Of a DNA stretch of 57,101 nt, positions 33,627-42,854 are shown piece by piece. The notes under the pieces are model-generated. The model did not search any database. It was not told the origin of the DNA and saw only the letters and a list, made by a program, of their open reading frames with translations. Each line of letters starts with the position of its first letter. The stretch's first letter is position 1. Source of the stretch: Candidatus Electrothrix aarhusensis (GTDB lineage: Bacteria; Desulfobacterota; Desulfobulbia; Desulfobulbales; Desulfobulbaceae). The translations under genes were made by a program, and so were the position numbers. Location: assembly GCA_004028505.1 (NCBI GenBank), contig MTKO01000064.1:1-57101 (forward strand), read 5' to 3'.

Positions 33627-36353
33627 TTATTCTCGCTCCTTCCCCAGCAGAAGCGGCGGCACCGTGGGCAGGCCGACATTGCCTGCGATGCTGTTGTAGG
33701 TTCGGGCGAGCTTCTGCACCTTCTGGGTGTTCTGGTCAACAAACTCCAAGGCCTTGCCAAGTCGGGAGCTTTTATCCGCAAGGCTGTTGAAGAACCCCTC
33801 TAAACGACTCTTGGTGGCTGCGTCTGGTTCTTTGCCTTGGGCTGCCGCCTCTTCGGCCTCGGTCAGGGCCTTTTCTGCCTTGTTCAGCTCGTTTGCTACC
33901 CGCTTTTTTTCTTTTTCATCCTCGATTTCAATATCCGCCTCTTCCAGGATGTCGTCTTTCAGGTTACGGAACAGCCCTTGCGCTTCTTTGAATTGGTTGT
34001 GCAGGTCAACAGACTGATTCTGGGTGTTCGTCTGCGTATTTGATTGATTCACGTTCTGATGTACCTGTGGATTGCCGACGTCGTGAATGTCAATTTTCGT
34101 TTCCACCATAATGCGTTCCTCCTTGGTTCGTTCTTCTTTGCTGACAACACTGTCCAGTAATTCTGAAACAGAAAACGTCTCGCTTAATATTCCGTCAAAA
34201 TACTCGTTTTTTCCTGCCCGCTCATAACCGAGCAGTGCCTTGTAATCAGCAAAGGCGTTTTGATATCCGGGCAGAGGTACTAGCTCTTTCGGTACCAGTT
34301 CCTGAAAACCCAGCCCTGCGATACTGTGCCGGATGATAGAGAGATACTGCCGTTTGTTATGCAGCCCACCTTTAATGGTAATCATAATCCGGTTCGTCTG
34401 CTCATCCATTCTGATGATGGTCTGTACGCCGAGGTCATTGTTTTCCAGGAACATCCCATAGCGCCATTGCTGCTGTCGGTCCTGAATGTCTTCTTTCAGG
34501 CGAACCATGAGGCGGGAAAAGAGCGAGGAGGGCAGGAAGTCGTATTCCATGATAAAGCGGAGCGAATTTTCTCCTTGCAGCTTCGGTTCCTGTTCCGGCT
34601 CCTTGGGCAGCTGATTGGGCAGGATGTAGAGATGCTCTGTTGCGCTGTAGAGATAGCAGAGCTTGAACTCTTGCATAATCTCGACAAGGTAGCGCAGCTC
34701 AGAGCGTGTGTAGGTAAAGGTTTTTTCCTTGGCCGGATCATACTCGTCACAGCGTATTTTCTCTTCGTTCAGGATGAAGTCCAGGTCGATCTCATGGAGA
34801 ATACCGTCCTTGGTCTTTTCCGAATTGATGATCTTGTACACTCCCACAGTCACCCAATGCGGATCAAGGACATAGATATCCGTCAGGGGCAAATTTTCGA
34901 AAAAAAGGACCGTGCCCAGATCATTGAGCAGCTTGAGGAGAGTCGTCCGGCTTACTTCATCCTCCACTCCGTATTTCTGGCAGATGGTGATGAACTGGTC
35001 TCGGTTGATATAGTTCTTCGCTTCGGTGGCTGCTTCCAGTTCCGTTCTTATTTCTAGCCAGGATTTACTGATTTCCATGCCGTAGAGCGGTGTTGCCGGG
35101 ACAGAGACGGCAATGCTGCGAATGATTTCAGGCAGTCCCACTTTGCTTTTGCAAGAGATACGGAAGAAGCGGTTTTCTATCCAGGGGAAGCTGGCATTAA
35201 TGCTCTTTTGTTCGACATTATAGGAGGGATTGATATCAATTTTGTTCATGGCTACGATGAGCGGCGATTTGTCGCCGTACTTCTCGATATGACGGAGCCA
35301 GTGAAATTTCTTGCTGTCTGTGCGGCTGTCCAGTACCAAGATGTAGAGAGAGCGGTTGCTCATAAAGAAGCGGTGGGAGGCGTGCATGATCTCCTGGCCG
35401 CCGAAGTCCCAGATATGGAGACGGCTGTCTTCAGCAGGCTTGACAAAGCCTGGTAGATCGCGGCCTAAAAGAGAGAGGACATTAATACCGTGGGTTTGGG
35501 ATTCTTTTTTGTCAAAATTCAAGCCCTGAAGGCGTTTGAGAAGCGAAGTTTTACCTGCCATACCTTCACCGACCAATAACACCTTGGCCTCGTGCAGCCT
35601 GACTCCGTTTTCCTTTTTGAAGGAGCGGAAATAGGCCCGCATGGCTTCACGGCCTTGGTCGATGATTTCGGGTGGAGGATTAGTCAAGGGGTTGTTGAAG
35701 ACATGGATACCTTTCCCATCAGGATTGCTATCATATCTGTCGTATATGGTTTCAGGGGGTAATTCCGTTATCCAATCGGGGAGTTTAGTAATGCGATTGT
35801 TCTCTAAGCTTAATCTGTTTAGAGATATGAATTTTCTAAAGACAGAGATTTCCTTAATTTGGTTTTTTTTTAAATTAATTTCTCTCAGTTTATAAAGCCC
35901 TTGAAGGGCGGAGATATTTCTGAGGTTATTGTTACTTAAATCAAGAAAGTATAGCTGCTTGAGGTTCTTGAGAAACGAAATGTCCTTGATTTGATTGTTA
36001 CATAAATCAAGGACTGTTAGCTGATTTAGATTTTTCAGAAAAGAACATTCCTTGAGATTGTTGTCACTTAAATCAATTACTTGGATATTTTTCAAGTCCT
36101 TAAGGAAAGAATAATCTTTGAGATTAGTAGCATGTAAATAGAGAATTTGTAATTTTGATAAACTTTTGAGTAAGGAAAAGCCCTTGCTTTTCTTGTTGGG
36201 GCCAGAGTTGGAGAGACTTAGCGATATGACCCGTTTTTTTTCATCAGTTACATAACAGGGGATAAATGTGAATTCTATTTCTTCGACCCTGCTTAGTTGA
36301 ACCTTCAAAGTTTCTTCTATTTCACTGATCACTTCTATATCGTTTGACACCAT
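33627..36353 (-). CDS. Roco-family protein (LRR-Roc-COR GTPase)
   Basis: A 908-aa cytosolic protein. Residues about 60-210 carry six or seven leucine-rich repeats (for example IQVIDLSDNNLKECSFLKNL). The Roc GTPase domain (about 255-430) has G1 VGEGMAGKTS, G3 WDFGGQE and G4 AMNKID. The COR dimerisation domain follows to about 640. A further alpha/beta part (about 650-770) and a C-terminal Gln/Asn-rich linker plus coiled coil (about 790-890, EKALTEAEEAAAQGKE) complete it. Roco proteins are LRRK2 relatives whose bacterial roles are mostly unknown; signalling or phage defence have been suggested for related multidomain NTPases. No partner gene is adjacent. Confidence 0.88.
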   Translation of the reverse strand: MVSNDIEVISEIEETLKVQLSRVEEIEFTFIPCYVTDEKKRVISLSLSNSGPNKKSKGFSLLKSLSKLQILYLHATNLKDYSFLKDLKNIQVIDLSDNNLKECSFLKNLNQLTVLDLCNNQIKDISFLKNLKQLYFLDLSNNNLRNISALQGLYKLREINLKKNQIKEISVFRKFISLNRLSLENNRITKLPDWITELPPETIYDRYDSNPDGKGIHVFNNPLTNPPPEIIDQGREAMRAYFRSFKKENGVRLHEAKVLLVGEGMAGKTSLLKRLQGLNFDKKESQTHGINVLSLLGRDLPGFVKPAEDSRLHIWDFGGQEIMHASHRFFMSNRSLYILVLDSRTDSKKFHWLRHIEKYGDKSPLIVAMNKIDINPSYNVEQKSINASFPWIENRFFRISCKSKVGLPEIIRSIAVSVPATPLYGMEISKSWLEIRTELEAATEAKNYINRDQFITICQKYGVEDEVSRTTLLKLLNDLGTVLFFENLPLTDIYVLDPHWVTVGVYKIINSEKTKDGILHEIDLDFILNEEKIRCDEYDPAKEKTFTYTRSELRYLVEIMQEFKLCYLYSATEHLYILPNQLPKEPEQEPKLQGENSLRFIMEYDFLPSSLFSRLMVRLKEDIQDRQQQWRYGMFLENNDLGVQTIIRMDEQTNRIMITIKGGLHNKRQYLSIIRHSIAGLGFQELVPKELVPLPGYQNAFADYKALLGYERAGKNEYFDGILSETFSVSELLDSVVSKEERTKEERIMVETKIDIHDVGNPQVHQNVNQSNTQTNTQNQSVDLHNQFKEAQGLFRNLKDDILEEADIEIEDEKEKKRVANELNKAEKALTEAEEAAAQGKEPDAATKSRLEGFFNSLADKSSRLGKALEFVDQNTQKVQKLARTYNSIAGNVGLPTVPPLLLGKERE

Positions 36354-36559
36354 TTTCGTATCTTTTTATCGGCAGAAGGAAAGCAGCAATCAAGGCCGCG
36401 AAAAGGAATTGACTCTTCAGTCTATACCAAAGAAATGCTTGTATATCAATGGATAGTATGCCGCGTTGGCCTCTGTCGTACTCGTGCGATACTACCGATC
36501 GTTACTCAAGAAATACCCCATCCTTGCATTTTATGAAAGTATGAGGTATCTTTACTGTC

Positions 36560-37213
36560 ATGAATAAAGTGACAGAAATGCTGATCCAGCAAGGATATGC
36601 AGACCGTTTTGTCCGGGCCACCCAGCTTGACCGCCTCATTACCGGAAGCCCGGCACGACGCTACAGCTTAGTCCATCGGGCCATGAAGAGCGGTGAGCTG
36701 GTGCAGTTGCAAAGAGGCCTCTATATCCTAGCCGACCGATTCCGCTCCACCCCCTGCCATCCTTTTGCTGCGGCTCAGGCCCTTGCCCCGACAAGCTATA
36801 TTTCCTTTGAAACTGCCTTGGCCTATCACGGCTGGATTCCAGAACAGGTTTTCACTGTTAGCAGCGCAGTTCCGGGCAGGAAATCACGAAAATATCAACA
36901 CGATCAGTTGGGAGCGTACAGCTTCCACCCCTTGGCTGTGCAGCCGGGCTGTTTTTTGGAATTGGTGGACAGGGTGCGGGTCAGCGGGCAAACCGTTCTC
37001 ATCGCCCGTCCGTGCAGAGCCCTCATGGATTTAGTGTGTCTCCGTAAAGTTCCTTGGAACGGGCTGGATTGGCTCTCGGAAGGCCTGCGGATTGAGTTGG
37101 ATTTTTTGAGCGATATGAGTCGAGAAGATATCCATACCTTGAGCCGGGTGTATAAACATAAGCGGGTAAGGGCCTTTCTTGCCGCTTTGCGTTCGGAGTT
37201 ACACCTTGATTGA
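36560..37213 (+). CDS. AbiEi-like type IV antitoxin / transcriptional regulator
   Basis: A 217-aa protein with a winged-helix start (LIQQGYADRFVRATQLDRLI, YSLVHRAMKSGELVQLQRGLYILAD) and an AbiEi-type effector part (SYISFETALAYHGWIPEQVFTVSSAVPGRKSR, VLIARPCRALMDLVC). AbiEi represses the abiE operon and neutralises the nucleotidyltransferase toxin AbiEii. The expected toxin gene overlaps the stop but is truncated (next feature), so this is an orphan antitoxin. It might still give immunity against related toxins. Confidence 0.8.
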   Translation: MNKVTEMLIQQGYADRFVRATQLDRLITGSPARRYSLVHRAMKSGELVQLQRGLYILADRFRSTPCHPFAAAQALAPTSYISFETALAYHGWIPEQVFTVSSAVPGRKSRKYQHDQLGAYSFHPLAVQPGCFLELVDRVRVSGQTVLIARPCRALMDLVCLRKVPWNGLDWLSEGLRIELDFLSDMSREDIHTLSRVYKHKRVRAFLAALRSELHLD

Positions 37214-37349
37214 GTTGATAAAGGAAAGATTGCGCTCCAGCCATACCATAAATTTCCTCCTCCAGTCGGATAGAACAACCCCTGGCATACTGAAAGAATT
37301 GCATTCCTCTGTCTATCTGTTTATGATACCTTTCTCTCTCATCGAGTAA
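37206..37349 (+). pseudogene. Truncated AbiEii-like toxin remnant
   Basis: A TTG start overlaps the antitoxin stop by 8 bp, as in AbiE operons. The frame reads LIELIKERLRSSHTINF..., then KELHSSVYLFMIP, and stops after 47 codons. The nucleotidyltransferase motif (GGTxL...DLDF) is absent. The assignment rests on position and a weak N-terminal similarity. Confidence 0.4.
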
Positions 37350-37379
37350 ATAGACCTGTTAAAGAAAGGGATACCCAAT

Positions 37380-38969
37380 ATGAACATAGAATTTTACGAT
37401 ACCACCCTCCGAGACGGAACCCAGGCCGAGAATTTCAACCTGTCAGTTGATGATAAAATCAAAATTACTAAGCAGCTGGACAAGCTGGGCATGGATTTTA
37501 TCGAAGGCGGCTGGCCCGGTTCCAATCCGCAGTCTGTGGAATATTTTGAAAAAATGAAAGGCGTGGAACTCAACCATGCCCATCTCAGTGCTTTCGGCGC
37601 GACCCGCCATTTTCAGAACCCTGCGGATAAAGACCCCAATCTCCAGGCCCTGCTGGCAGCCGAGACACCGGCCATCACCATCTTCGGCAAGAGCTGGGAT
37701 ATCCATGTCCATGATGCCCTACGTATCGAATTGGCAGACAACCTGCTGATCATTGAGGATTCGCTGGCCTTTTTGCGCCCCCATGTCAAGCATCTGATCT
37801 ACGATGCCGAGCATTTCTTTGACGGCTTTAAGAATAATCGGGAATACTGTCTGGCCACCTTGGGTCAGGCCATCAAGGGCGGGGCCGAAACCTTGGCTCT
37901 CTGCGATACCAACGGCGGCACCTTGCCGCATGAGATCCCGCCGATCATCGAGCGGGTCAAGCAGTTCCTGGAAGAGCAGGGCAGTACCGCCCGGATTGGT
38001 ATCCATCCCCATAATGACTCAGAGACCGCAGTGGCCAATGCTCTGCTCGGGGTCTCCTTGGGATGTACCCAGGTCCAGGGCACCATCAACGGTTACGGCG
38101 AACGCTGCGGCAACGGCAACCTGACCTCAATCATCCCGGCGGTGATCTGCAAGATGGGTCATGAGGCCGAGGTGGGCAAGCATATTGATAAGCTCTATTC
38201 CACCTCCCGCCTGATCAATGAGCTGGCTAACCTGCCCCATAACCGCTATCAACCCTATGTGGGTGAATCTGCTTTTGCTCATAAGGGCGGTATTCATGTC
38301 AGCGCGGTTCAGCGCAATCCCATGACCTATGAGCATATTGTACCGGAAAAGGTGGGCAATATCCGCCGTATCCTGATCTCTGATCAGGCCGGGAAGTCCA
38401 ATGTCATGCACAAGGCGGTCAAGTACGGCCTTAATCTCAAGGCTGATGATCCGGCTATGGCTAAGATTGTGCATGAGCTGAAGGAATTGGAGAATCAGGG
38501 CTTTCAATATGAAGGGGCTGAGGCCAGTTTTGAGCTACTCATGCGGCGAGCTATGGGTATCAAAACGCGTTTCTTCACTCTGGAAGGCTTTCGGGTGATG
38601 AACAATAAGTACCGGATGGATGCGGCCTCCCTTACCGAAGCCACGATCCGTCTTTCCGTGGACGGTCAGGAAGAGCATACGGCCTCTCTGGGCGACGGCC
38701 CGGTCAATGCCTTGGACAAGTCCATGCGCAAGGCTTTGATCCGCTTTTATCCCCGGCTGGCGGAGATGGAGCTGATCGATTACAAGGTACGGGTGCTTTC
38801 CGGTCAGTACGGTACCGGGGCCAAGGTCCGGGTGCTGGTGGACAGCAGGGATGCCGAGACCCAGTGGAGCACCGTCGGTGTTTCCTTCAATATTATCGAG
38901 GCCAGCTGGCAGGCTCTTGAGGATGCGGTTAATTATAAGCTGATGAAGGATACTCAGGAAAAAGAATGA
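37380..38969 (+). CDS. cimA: Citramalate synthase
   Basis: A 529-aa enzyme that condenses pyruvate and acetyl-CoA to (R)-citramalate, the entry to the threonine-independent isoleucine pathway. The N-terminal TIM barrel has FYDTTLRDGTQAENF, TLALCDTNGGTLPHE, IGIHPHNDSETAVANAL and GTINGYGERCGNGNL. The C-terminal part is a LeuA-type allosteric dimer domain (SLGDGPVNALDKSMRKAL, YKVRVL). The length matches deltaproteobacterial CimA rather than LeuA. It heads a four-gene operon: its stop overlaps the next start (ATGA). Confidence 0.9.
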   Translation: MNIEFYDTTLRDGTQAENFNLSVDDKIKITKQLDKLGMDFIEGGWPGSNPQSVEYFEKMKGVELNHAHLSAFGATRHFQNPADKDPNLQALLAAETPAITIFGKSWDIHVHDALRIELADNLLIIEDSLAFLRPHVKHLIYDAEHFFDGFKNNREYCLATLGQAIKGGAETLALCDTNGGTLPHEIPPIIERVKQFLEEQGSTARIGIHPHNDSETAVANALLGVSLGCTQVQGTINGYGERCGNGNLTSIIPAVICKMGHEAEVGKHIDKLYSTSRLINELANLPHNRYQPYVGESAFAHKGGIHVSAVQRNPMTYEHIVPEKVGNIRRILISDQAGKSNVMHKAVKYGLNLKADDPAMAKIVHELKELENQGFQYEGAEASFELLMRRAMGIKTRFFTLEGFRVMNNKYRMDAASLTEATIRLSVDGQEEHTASLGDGPVNALDKSMRKALIRFYPRLAEMELIDYKVRVLSGQYGTGAKVRVLVDSRDAETQWSTVGVSFNIIEASWQALEDAVNYKLMKDTQEKE

Positions 38970-39547
38970 TTTATACACCGATGAATAAAATTTTTTCTTT
39001 TATCCTGCTGCTCTGCTTTTCTCTCATTCTCTCATCCTGCGGACAAGAGGAAGAACAGCAGCGGAAGATGTCCGAGGAGCCGACACCACGGGTGATAACC
39101 ATGCAACCCTATGGACCTCCGGTGAAGGGTAATCCGGCCCCGGATTTCACCTTGGTGGATATAGAGGGCAGGACATGGACCCTTTCCGAGCTCAAGGGGC
39201 AGGTGGTCTTTCTCAATTTCTGGGCCACTTGGTGTCCTCCCTGCATCAGTGAAATGCCTTCTATGCAGAACTTATACGACACCCTGCCAAAAGATCAGTT
39301 CAAGATGCTAGCTATCCTGTACAGTGATGAAGCTGGCAATGCGAAAGATTTTGTGAAAAAGCTTGATATCACCCTGCCGATCCTCGTGGATGAGGGCAAT
39401 CAGGTGGGCATGAACTACGGACTCACCGGGGTGCCTGAGACCTTTATCCTGGATAAGGAAGGGATTATTCGGGAAGCGGTGAAAGGGCCTGCGGAATGGG
39501 ATTCAGCCGAATCCATTCATATGCTTCGGGGATATATTGATCAGTAG
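38966..39547 (+). CDS. TlpA-like thiol-disulfide oxidoreductase lipoprotein
   Basis: A 193-aa exported protein with an AGGA ribosome site; the start overlaps cimA by 4 bp. The lipobox (LILSSCGQE) predicts a lipoprotein. The mature domain is a TlpA/ResA thioredoxin fold: APDFTLVDIEGRTWTLSEL, the active site FWATWCPPC, then a cis-Pro region GLTGVPETFILD. TlpA-like proteins reduce disulfides in the periplasm, for example in cytochrome c maturation. Confidence 0.9.
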   Translation: MIYTPMNKIFSFILLLCFSLILSSCGQEEEQQRKMSEEPTPRVITMQPYGPPVKGNPAPDFTLVDIEGRTWTLSELKGQVVFLNFWATWCPPCISEMPSMQNLYDTLPKDQFKMLAILYSDEAGNAKDFVKKLDITLPILVDEGNQVGMNYGLTGVPETFILDKEGIIREAVKGPAEWDSAESIHMLRGYIDQ

Positions 39548-39572
39548 AATTTTGTCCATTATGCCGGACCCC

Positions 39573-39633
39573 GTAGGGGCGAACCCCTGTGTTCGCCCTT
39601 TCTTACCGGGCAGGCACAGGGGCCTGCCCCTAC
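39573..39633. repeat. Pair of GTAGGGGC...GCCC palindromic repeat units
   Basis: Two adjacent units, GTAGGGGCGAACCCCTGTG-TTCGCCC and GGGCAGGCACAGGGGCC-TGCCCCTAC, form an inverted pair between tlpA and the ComEA-like gene. Similar units occur at 33571 and 41233. They look like REP-type elements. Confidence 0.65.
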
Positions 39634-39636
39634 AAC

Positions 39637-40176
39637 ATGTACCGAAAACGGGGAATTTATTTTTTGGAGAAAGACAGCACAGAACGGGATCTTCGTGTTC
39701 CTGTTCTCCTGATTTTGGGAGCAATTATTCTGGCCGTCAGCTGGTCCTCTCCAGAGCCGGAGCTCCAAACCTCTCTGTATTATCTTGCCCCTGCTGCCTC
39801 TCCTTCCTATGAGGGCAAGGCAGAGGTGGTTCGAGAAGTGGTTCGTATTCCCCGAGAACAGGCGAATCAGGACGCGCTGAACGATCTTCCTCTTGATATG
39901 CTTGCAATAACCCCGGATCTCCCTTGCGGGACAGCTCCGCCAGAATTGACCCAGCTCTTCAACCTCCCCCTGCCAATTAATCAGGCTGACCAGAAGAGCT
40001 TGATGCTGCTACCAGGAATTGGTCCAAAATTGGCAGAACGGATCATCACCTTTCGGGAAGGGCAGGGACCTATCAATGGGCCGGAAGATCTTCGCCGTAT
40101 TCATGGTATCGGCCCGAAAACGACCGCGCGTTTAACCCCGCTTCTCTGCTTTGCCCCCTTTGAGACAACACCGTGA
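39637..40176 (+). CDS. ComEA-like helix-hairpin-helix protein
   Basis: About 179 aa from the ATG at 39637, which lies just after a repeat unit; a TTG at 39664 is an alternative start. One transmembrane helix near the N-terminus (VPVLLILGAIILAVSW) is followed by a linker. The C-terminal HhH pair is INQADQKSLMLLPGIGPKLAERIITFREGQGP, then LRRIHGIGPKTTARL. ComEA proteins are membrane-anchored DNA receptors of natural transformation; the C-terminal placement fits. The next gene (miaA) overlaps the stop codon by 4 bp (GTGA). Confidence 0.78.
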   Translation: MYRKRGIYFLEKDSTERDLRVPVLLILGAIILAVSWSSPEPELQTSLYYLAPAASPSYEGKAEVVREVVRIPREQANQDALNDLPLDMLAITPDLPCGTAPPELTQLFNLPLPINQADQKSLMLLPGIGPKLAERIITFREGQGPINGPEDLRRIHGIGPKTTARLTPLLCFAPFETTP

Positions 40177-41180
40177 AACATTCTCCAACAGCACAACCCC
40201 TGACAGCCCCTTTGACAAACCCCCAGGCAACCATTGATTGTCCGATCATAGTCCTCGTCGGCCCTACCGCTGTGGGAAAAACGGCCCTCTCGCTGCGCCT
40301 TGTTCAACGCTTTGACTGCGAGATCGTCAGCATGGACTCCATGCAGGTCTATCGTCACATGGATGTTGGTACGGCCAAGCCAAGCCTAGAAGAGCAGGCC
40401 TCTGTTCCTCATCATCTTATCGACATTATCAACCCGGACGAACAGTACGATGCGGCCCGCTTTGTCAACGATGCCTTGGCTGCAATAAAGGATATCGCCT
40501 CCCGCAATCGAACCGTCTTGTTGACCGGCGGCACGGGACTCTATCTCAAGGCTCTTTTTGAGGGGTTATTTGACGCCTTGCCCACGGATGAAGGCGTACG
40601 GGTGCAACTGCGTGAACGTCTTGAGCAGGAGGGACGGGAGGCACTCCATGCGGAGCTCTGTCGGATTGACCCGGCTACCGGGGCACGGGTTCATGCCAAT
40701 GACACTCAGCGCTTGCTACGCGGGCTGGAGATCTATCTCGTCTCTGGCAGAACCTGGACTGAGCTTATTGCCGAGCAACAGGAGCAGCAGCAACAACAAA
40801 AAGCAGGAGGGCAGGGGAGCCGTTTTACTCGGGTCTTCCAGGTCGCCTTGGATTGCGAACGTGAAAGGCTCTATCAGCGAATTGCCCAGCGCAGTCAACT
40901 TATGTTAGAGCAGGGGATGATTGAGGAGGTGGAGCAGTTACGGGGCATGGGTTATGCACCGGATTTACCTTCCATGCAGTCTATCGGCTATAAGCATGTC
41001 AATAACTTGCTTTCCGGAGAATGGAATAAGGCGGAGATGTTGGAATATCTGATCCGGGATACCCGAAGGTATGCGAAGCGGCAGATGACCTGGTTCAGGA
41101 AGAATCAGGAGCTGAACTGGTTTGTCCGTGATGATTATGATCGGATTGCTGCGCAGGCGGCAACGGTGCTTGGCCTGTAG
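40173..41180 (+). CDS. miaA: tRNA dimethylallyltransferase
   Basis: A 335-aa enzyme that transfers the dimethylallyl group to adenosine 37 of tRNAs reading UNN codons. Motifs: IIVLVGPTAVGKTALSLRL (P-loop), VSMDSMQVYRHMDVGTAKP, LTGGTGLYLKALFEG, DTQRLLRGLEIY, and the C-terminal SIGYKHVNN and DTRRYAKRQMTWFR. A Gln-rich insert (EQQEQQQQQK) sits between the core and VFQVALDCERERL. Start GTG overlaps the ComEA-like stop. Confidence 0.95.
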   Translation: MKHSPTAQPLTAPLTNPQATIDCPIIVLVGPTAVGKTALSLRLVQRFDCEIVSMDSMQVYRHMDVGTAKPSLEEQASVPHHLIDIINPDEQYDAARFVNDALAAIKDIASRNRTVLLTGGTGLYLKALFEGLFDALPTDEGVRVQLRERLEQEGREALHAELCRIDPATGARVHANDTQRLLRGLEIYLVSGRTWTELIAEQQEQQQQQKAGGQGSRFTRVFQVALDCERERLYQRIAQRSQLMLEQGMIEEVEQLRGMGYAPDLPSMQSIGYKHVNNLLSGEWNKAEMLEYLIRDTRRYAKRQMTWFRKNQELNWFVRDDYDRIAAQAATVLGL

Positions 41181-41232
41181 GGGAACGGCGTGCCGTGCCC
41201 TTGACGAACATCGTCATATACATCGTCATATT

Positions 41233-41261
41233 GTAGGGCAGACACAGGGGTCTGCCCCTAC
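41233..41261. repeat. GTAGGGCAG...CTGCCCCTAC palindromic repeat unit
   Basis: GTAGGGCAGACACAGGGG-TCTGCCCCTAC is a near-perfect inverted repeat between miaA and the convergent aminotransferase gene, similar to the units at 39573-39633. Confidence 0.65.
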
Positions 41262-41276
41262 TATAACTGTGTGCAA

Positions 41277-42587
41277 TCAAGCAGAAGCCCGGTAATCCTT
41301 AATCGCCGCAGCAATGGTATGGAAGATCTGAGTAAAAATTTCCTCGTCCCGCTCCAGCAAGGTAATACGGAAGCCCTGCATGCTGGTGGCAAAAGAGGAA
41401 AGCGGCACCACACAGACGCCTGAAGAACCCAGCAGGTAATAGACAAAGCGCTTATCCAAAGATACGTCTGGCCCGCTGACTATTTTTTCCACGGTGTTCC
41501 GAACCTGCTCAATTTCAATGGGCAGGGTCTGCTGATTATTGAGTACCCCTTCCGCAAAGGCGACACTCATATAAAAGGCCCCGTTGGTTTTGTTGACCAC
41601 AATCCCGTCAACTTCTTTCAAGATATCATAGGCAATATTGGAGTGTCTTTCATAACGCCGTACCCGCTCGTCCAAATAGCTTTGGTATTTAGGATGCTTG
41701 ACCACCTGAGGCAGGACCACCTGGGGCAGGGTGGTGGAGCAAACCTCCATCATCTTGGCATTGAGAATGGAGTTGATGTACTTCTCAAACATGGGGTCAC
41801 GGTGGCCGTTATAGACCTCAATCCAGCCGCAGCGTCCACCGGGCCAAGGCATTTCCTTAGAAACTCCGCGCATGCAGACCGCAGGAACCTTGTCCCCGAT
41901 CAGAGTGGCAAGAGGAACAGCTTTGGTGCCGTTATAGACCATGTTTTGGTACACCTCGTCACAGACGATGAAGAGGTCATATTTCTCTGCCAGGGCCACA
42001 ATATTCCGCAGGATCTCCTCCGGGTACACCGCACCTGTGGGATTATCCGGGTTGATGATCAGAATGCCTGCCACTGTCGGATTATAGCGGATATGATTTT
42101 CAATATCCGTTAGATCTGGATACCAATGGTTTGTCGGATCAAGGACATAGGTCAGTGGACGATCCCCGGCATGGGCTGCTTCAGCAGAGGAGTGAGTGGT
42201 GTAGCTGGGAGTGGGCACAAGAACCCTGGCCGTCCTCCGGAGAAAGCCGAAGATCTTGGAAATAGCATCACCAAGCCCGTTAAAGAAGATAATATCTTCC
42301 GGCGTGATCTGTGCTCCGCCCAAGGCATTGGTCTCTTCCGCGAGAAACTGCCGGGTCGCCAGCATCCCCTTGGTCGGTGAATAGCCGTAGGTTGCATCCT
42401 GCTGCACTGCGGCGGCAACAATGTCTTTCATCCAGGTTGGTATCTGCTCTCCCTTTGCCACAGGATCGCCGATGTTCTCCCAGTTTACATTGAGACCGAG
42501 TGCTTGCAACTTGTTACCGACATTGACTATGTTGCGAATTTCATAGGTTAGTTCACCTGCACCGATATGCAGAATATCCGTTCGCAT
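41277..42587 (-). CDS. PLP-dependent class I/II aminotransferase
   Basis: A 436-aa fold-type I aminotransferase. Seen: IFFNGLGDAISKIF (cofactor-binding start), LIINPDNPTGAVYPEE, YDLFIVCDEVYQNMVY (DxxY for the pyridine ring), RGVSKEMPWPGGRCGW with the Schiff-base Lys in SKE, and a C-terminal FRITLLERDEE with the substrate-carboxylate Arg. The specificity cannot be read; relatives act on alanine, aspartate or aromatic amino acids. The start is taken at the ATG at 42587 with an AGGAG-like site upstream. Confidence 0.85.
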   Translation of the reverse strand: MRTDILHIGAGELTYEIRNIVNVGNKLQALGLNVNWENIGDPVAKGEQIPTWMKDIVAAAVQQDATYGYSPTKGMLATRQFLAEETNALGGAQITPEDIIFFNGLGDAISKIFGFLRRTARVLVPTPSYTTHSSAEAAHAGDRPLTYVLDPTNHWYPDLTDIENHIRYNPTVAGILIINPDNPTGAVYPEEILRNIVALAEKYDLFIVCDEVYQNMVYNGTKAVPLATLIGDKVPAVCMRGVSKEMPWPGGRCGWIEVYNGHRDPMFEKYINSILNAKMMEVCSTTLPQVVLPQVVKHPKYQSYLDERVRRYERHSNIAYDILKEVDGIVVNKTNGAFYMSVAFAEGVLNNQQTLPIEIEQVRNTVEKIVSGPDVSLDKRFVYYLLGSSGVCVVPLSSFATSMQGFRITLLERDEEIFTQIFHTIAAAIKDYRASA

Positions 42588-42854
42588 GGAGGGGCTCCTT
42601 TTACCGGCTGGACCGGAAAATCAAAAATATTGGGTGGATCAGTTTTCTCCTATATGAGGAGTTCTTACTGCTCTATTTTTTGATACATTACGCTGAAATT
42701 TGAATACAGGTCATTACCACAGGGAATGGGCAACGTCAACCTGTTGATGGATAATGAACTTTCTTACGATAAAAAACACTTGTCCTCATACGAAGGTATT
42801 GCTACAACTCCGGCACGTTTTTTCAAAAAAATCATCCTTCAGCCAAGGTCTACC

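Noticed and set aside
40770..40810. Gln-rich tract in MiaA as a disrupted gene
   Set aside because: It is an in-frame low-complexity insert in a variable loop; all MiaA motifs on both sides are intact.
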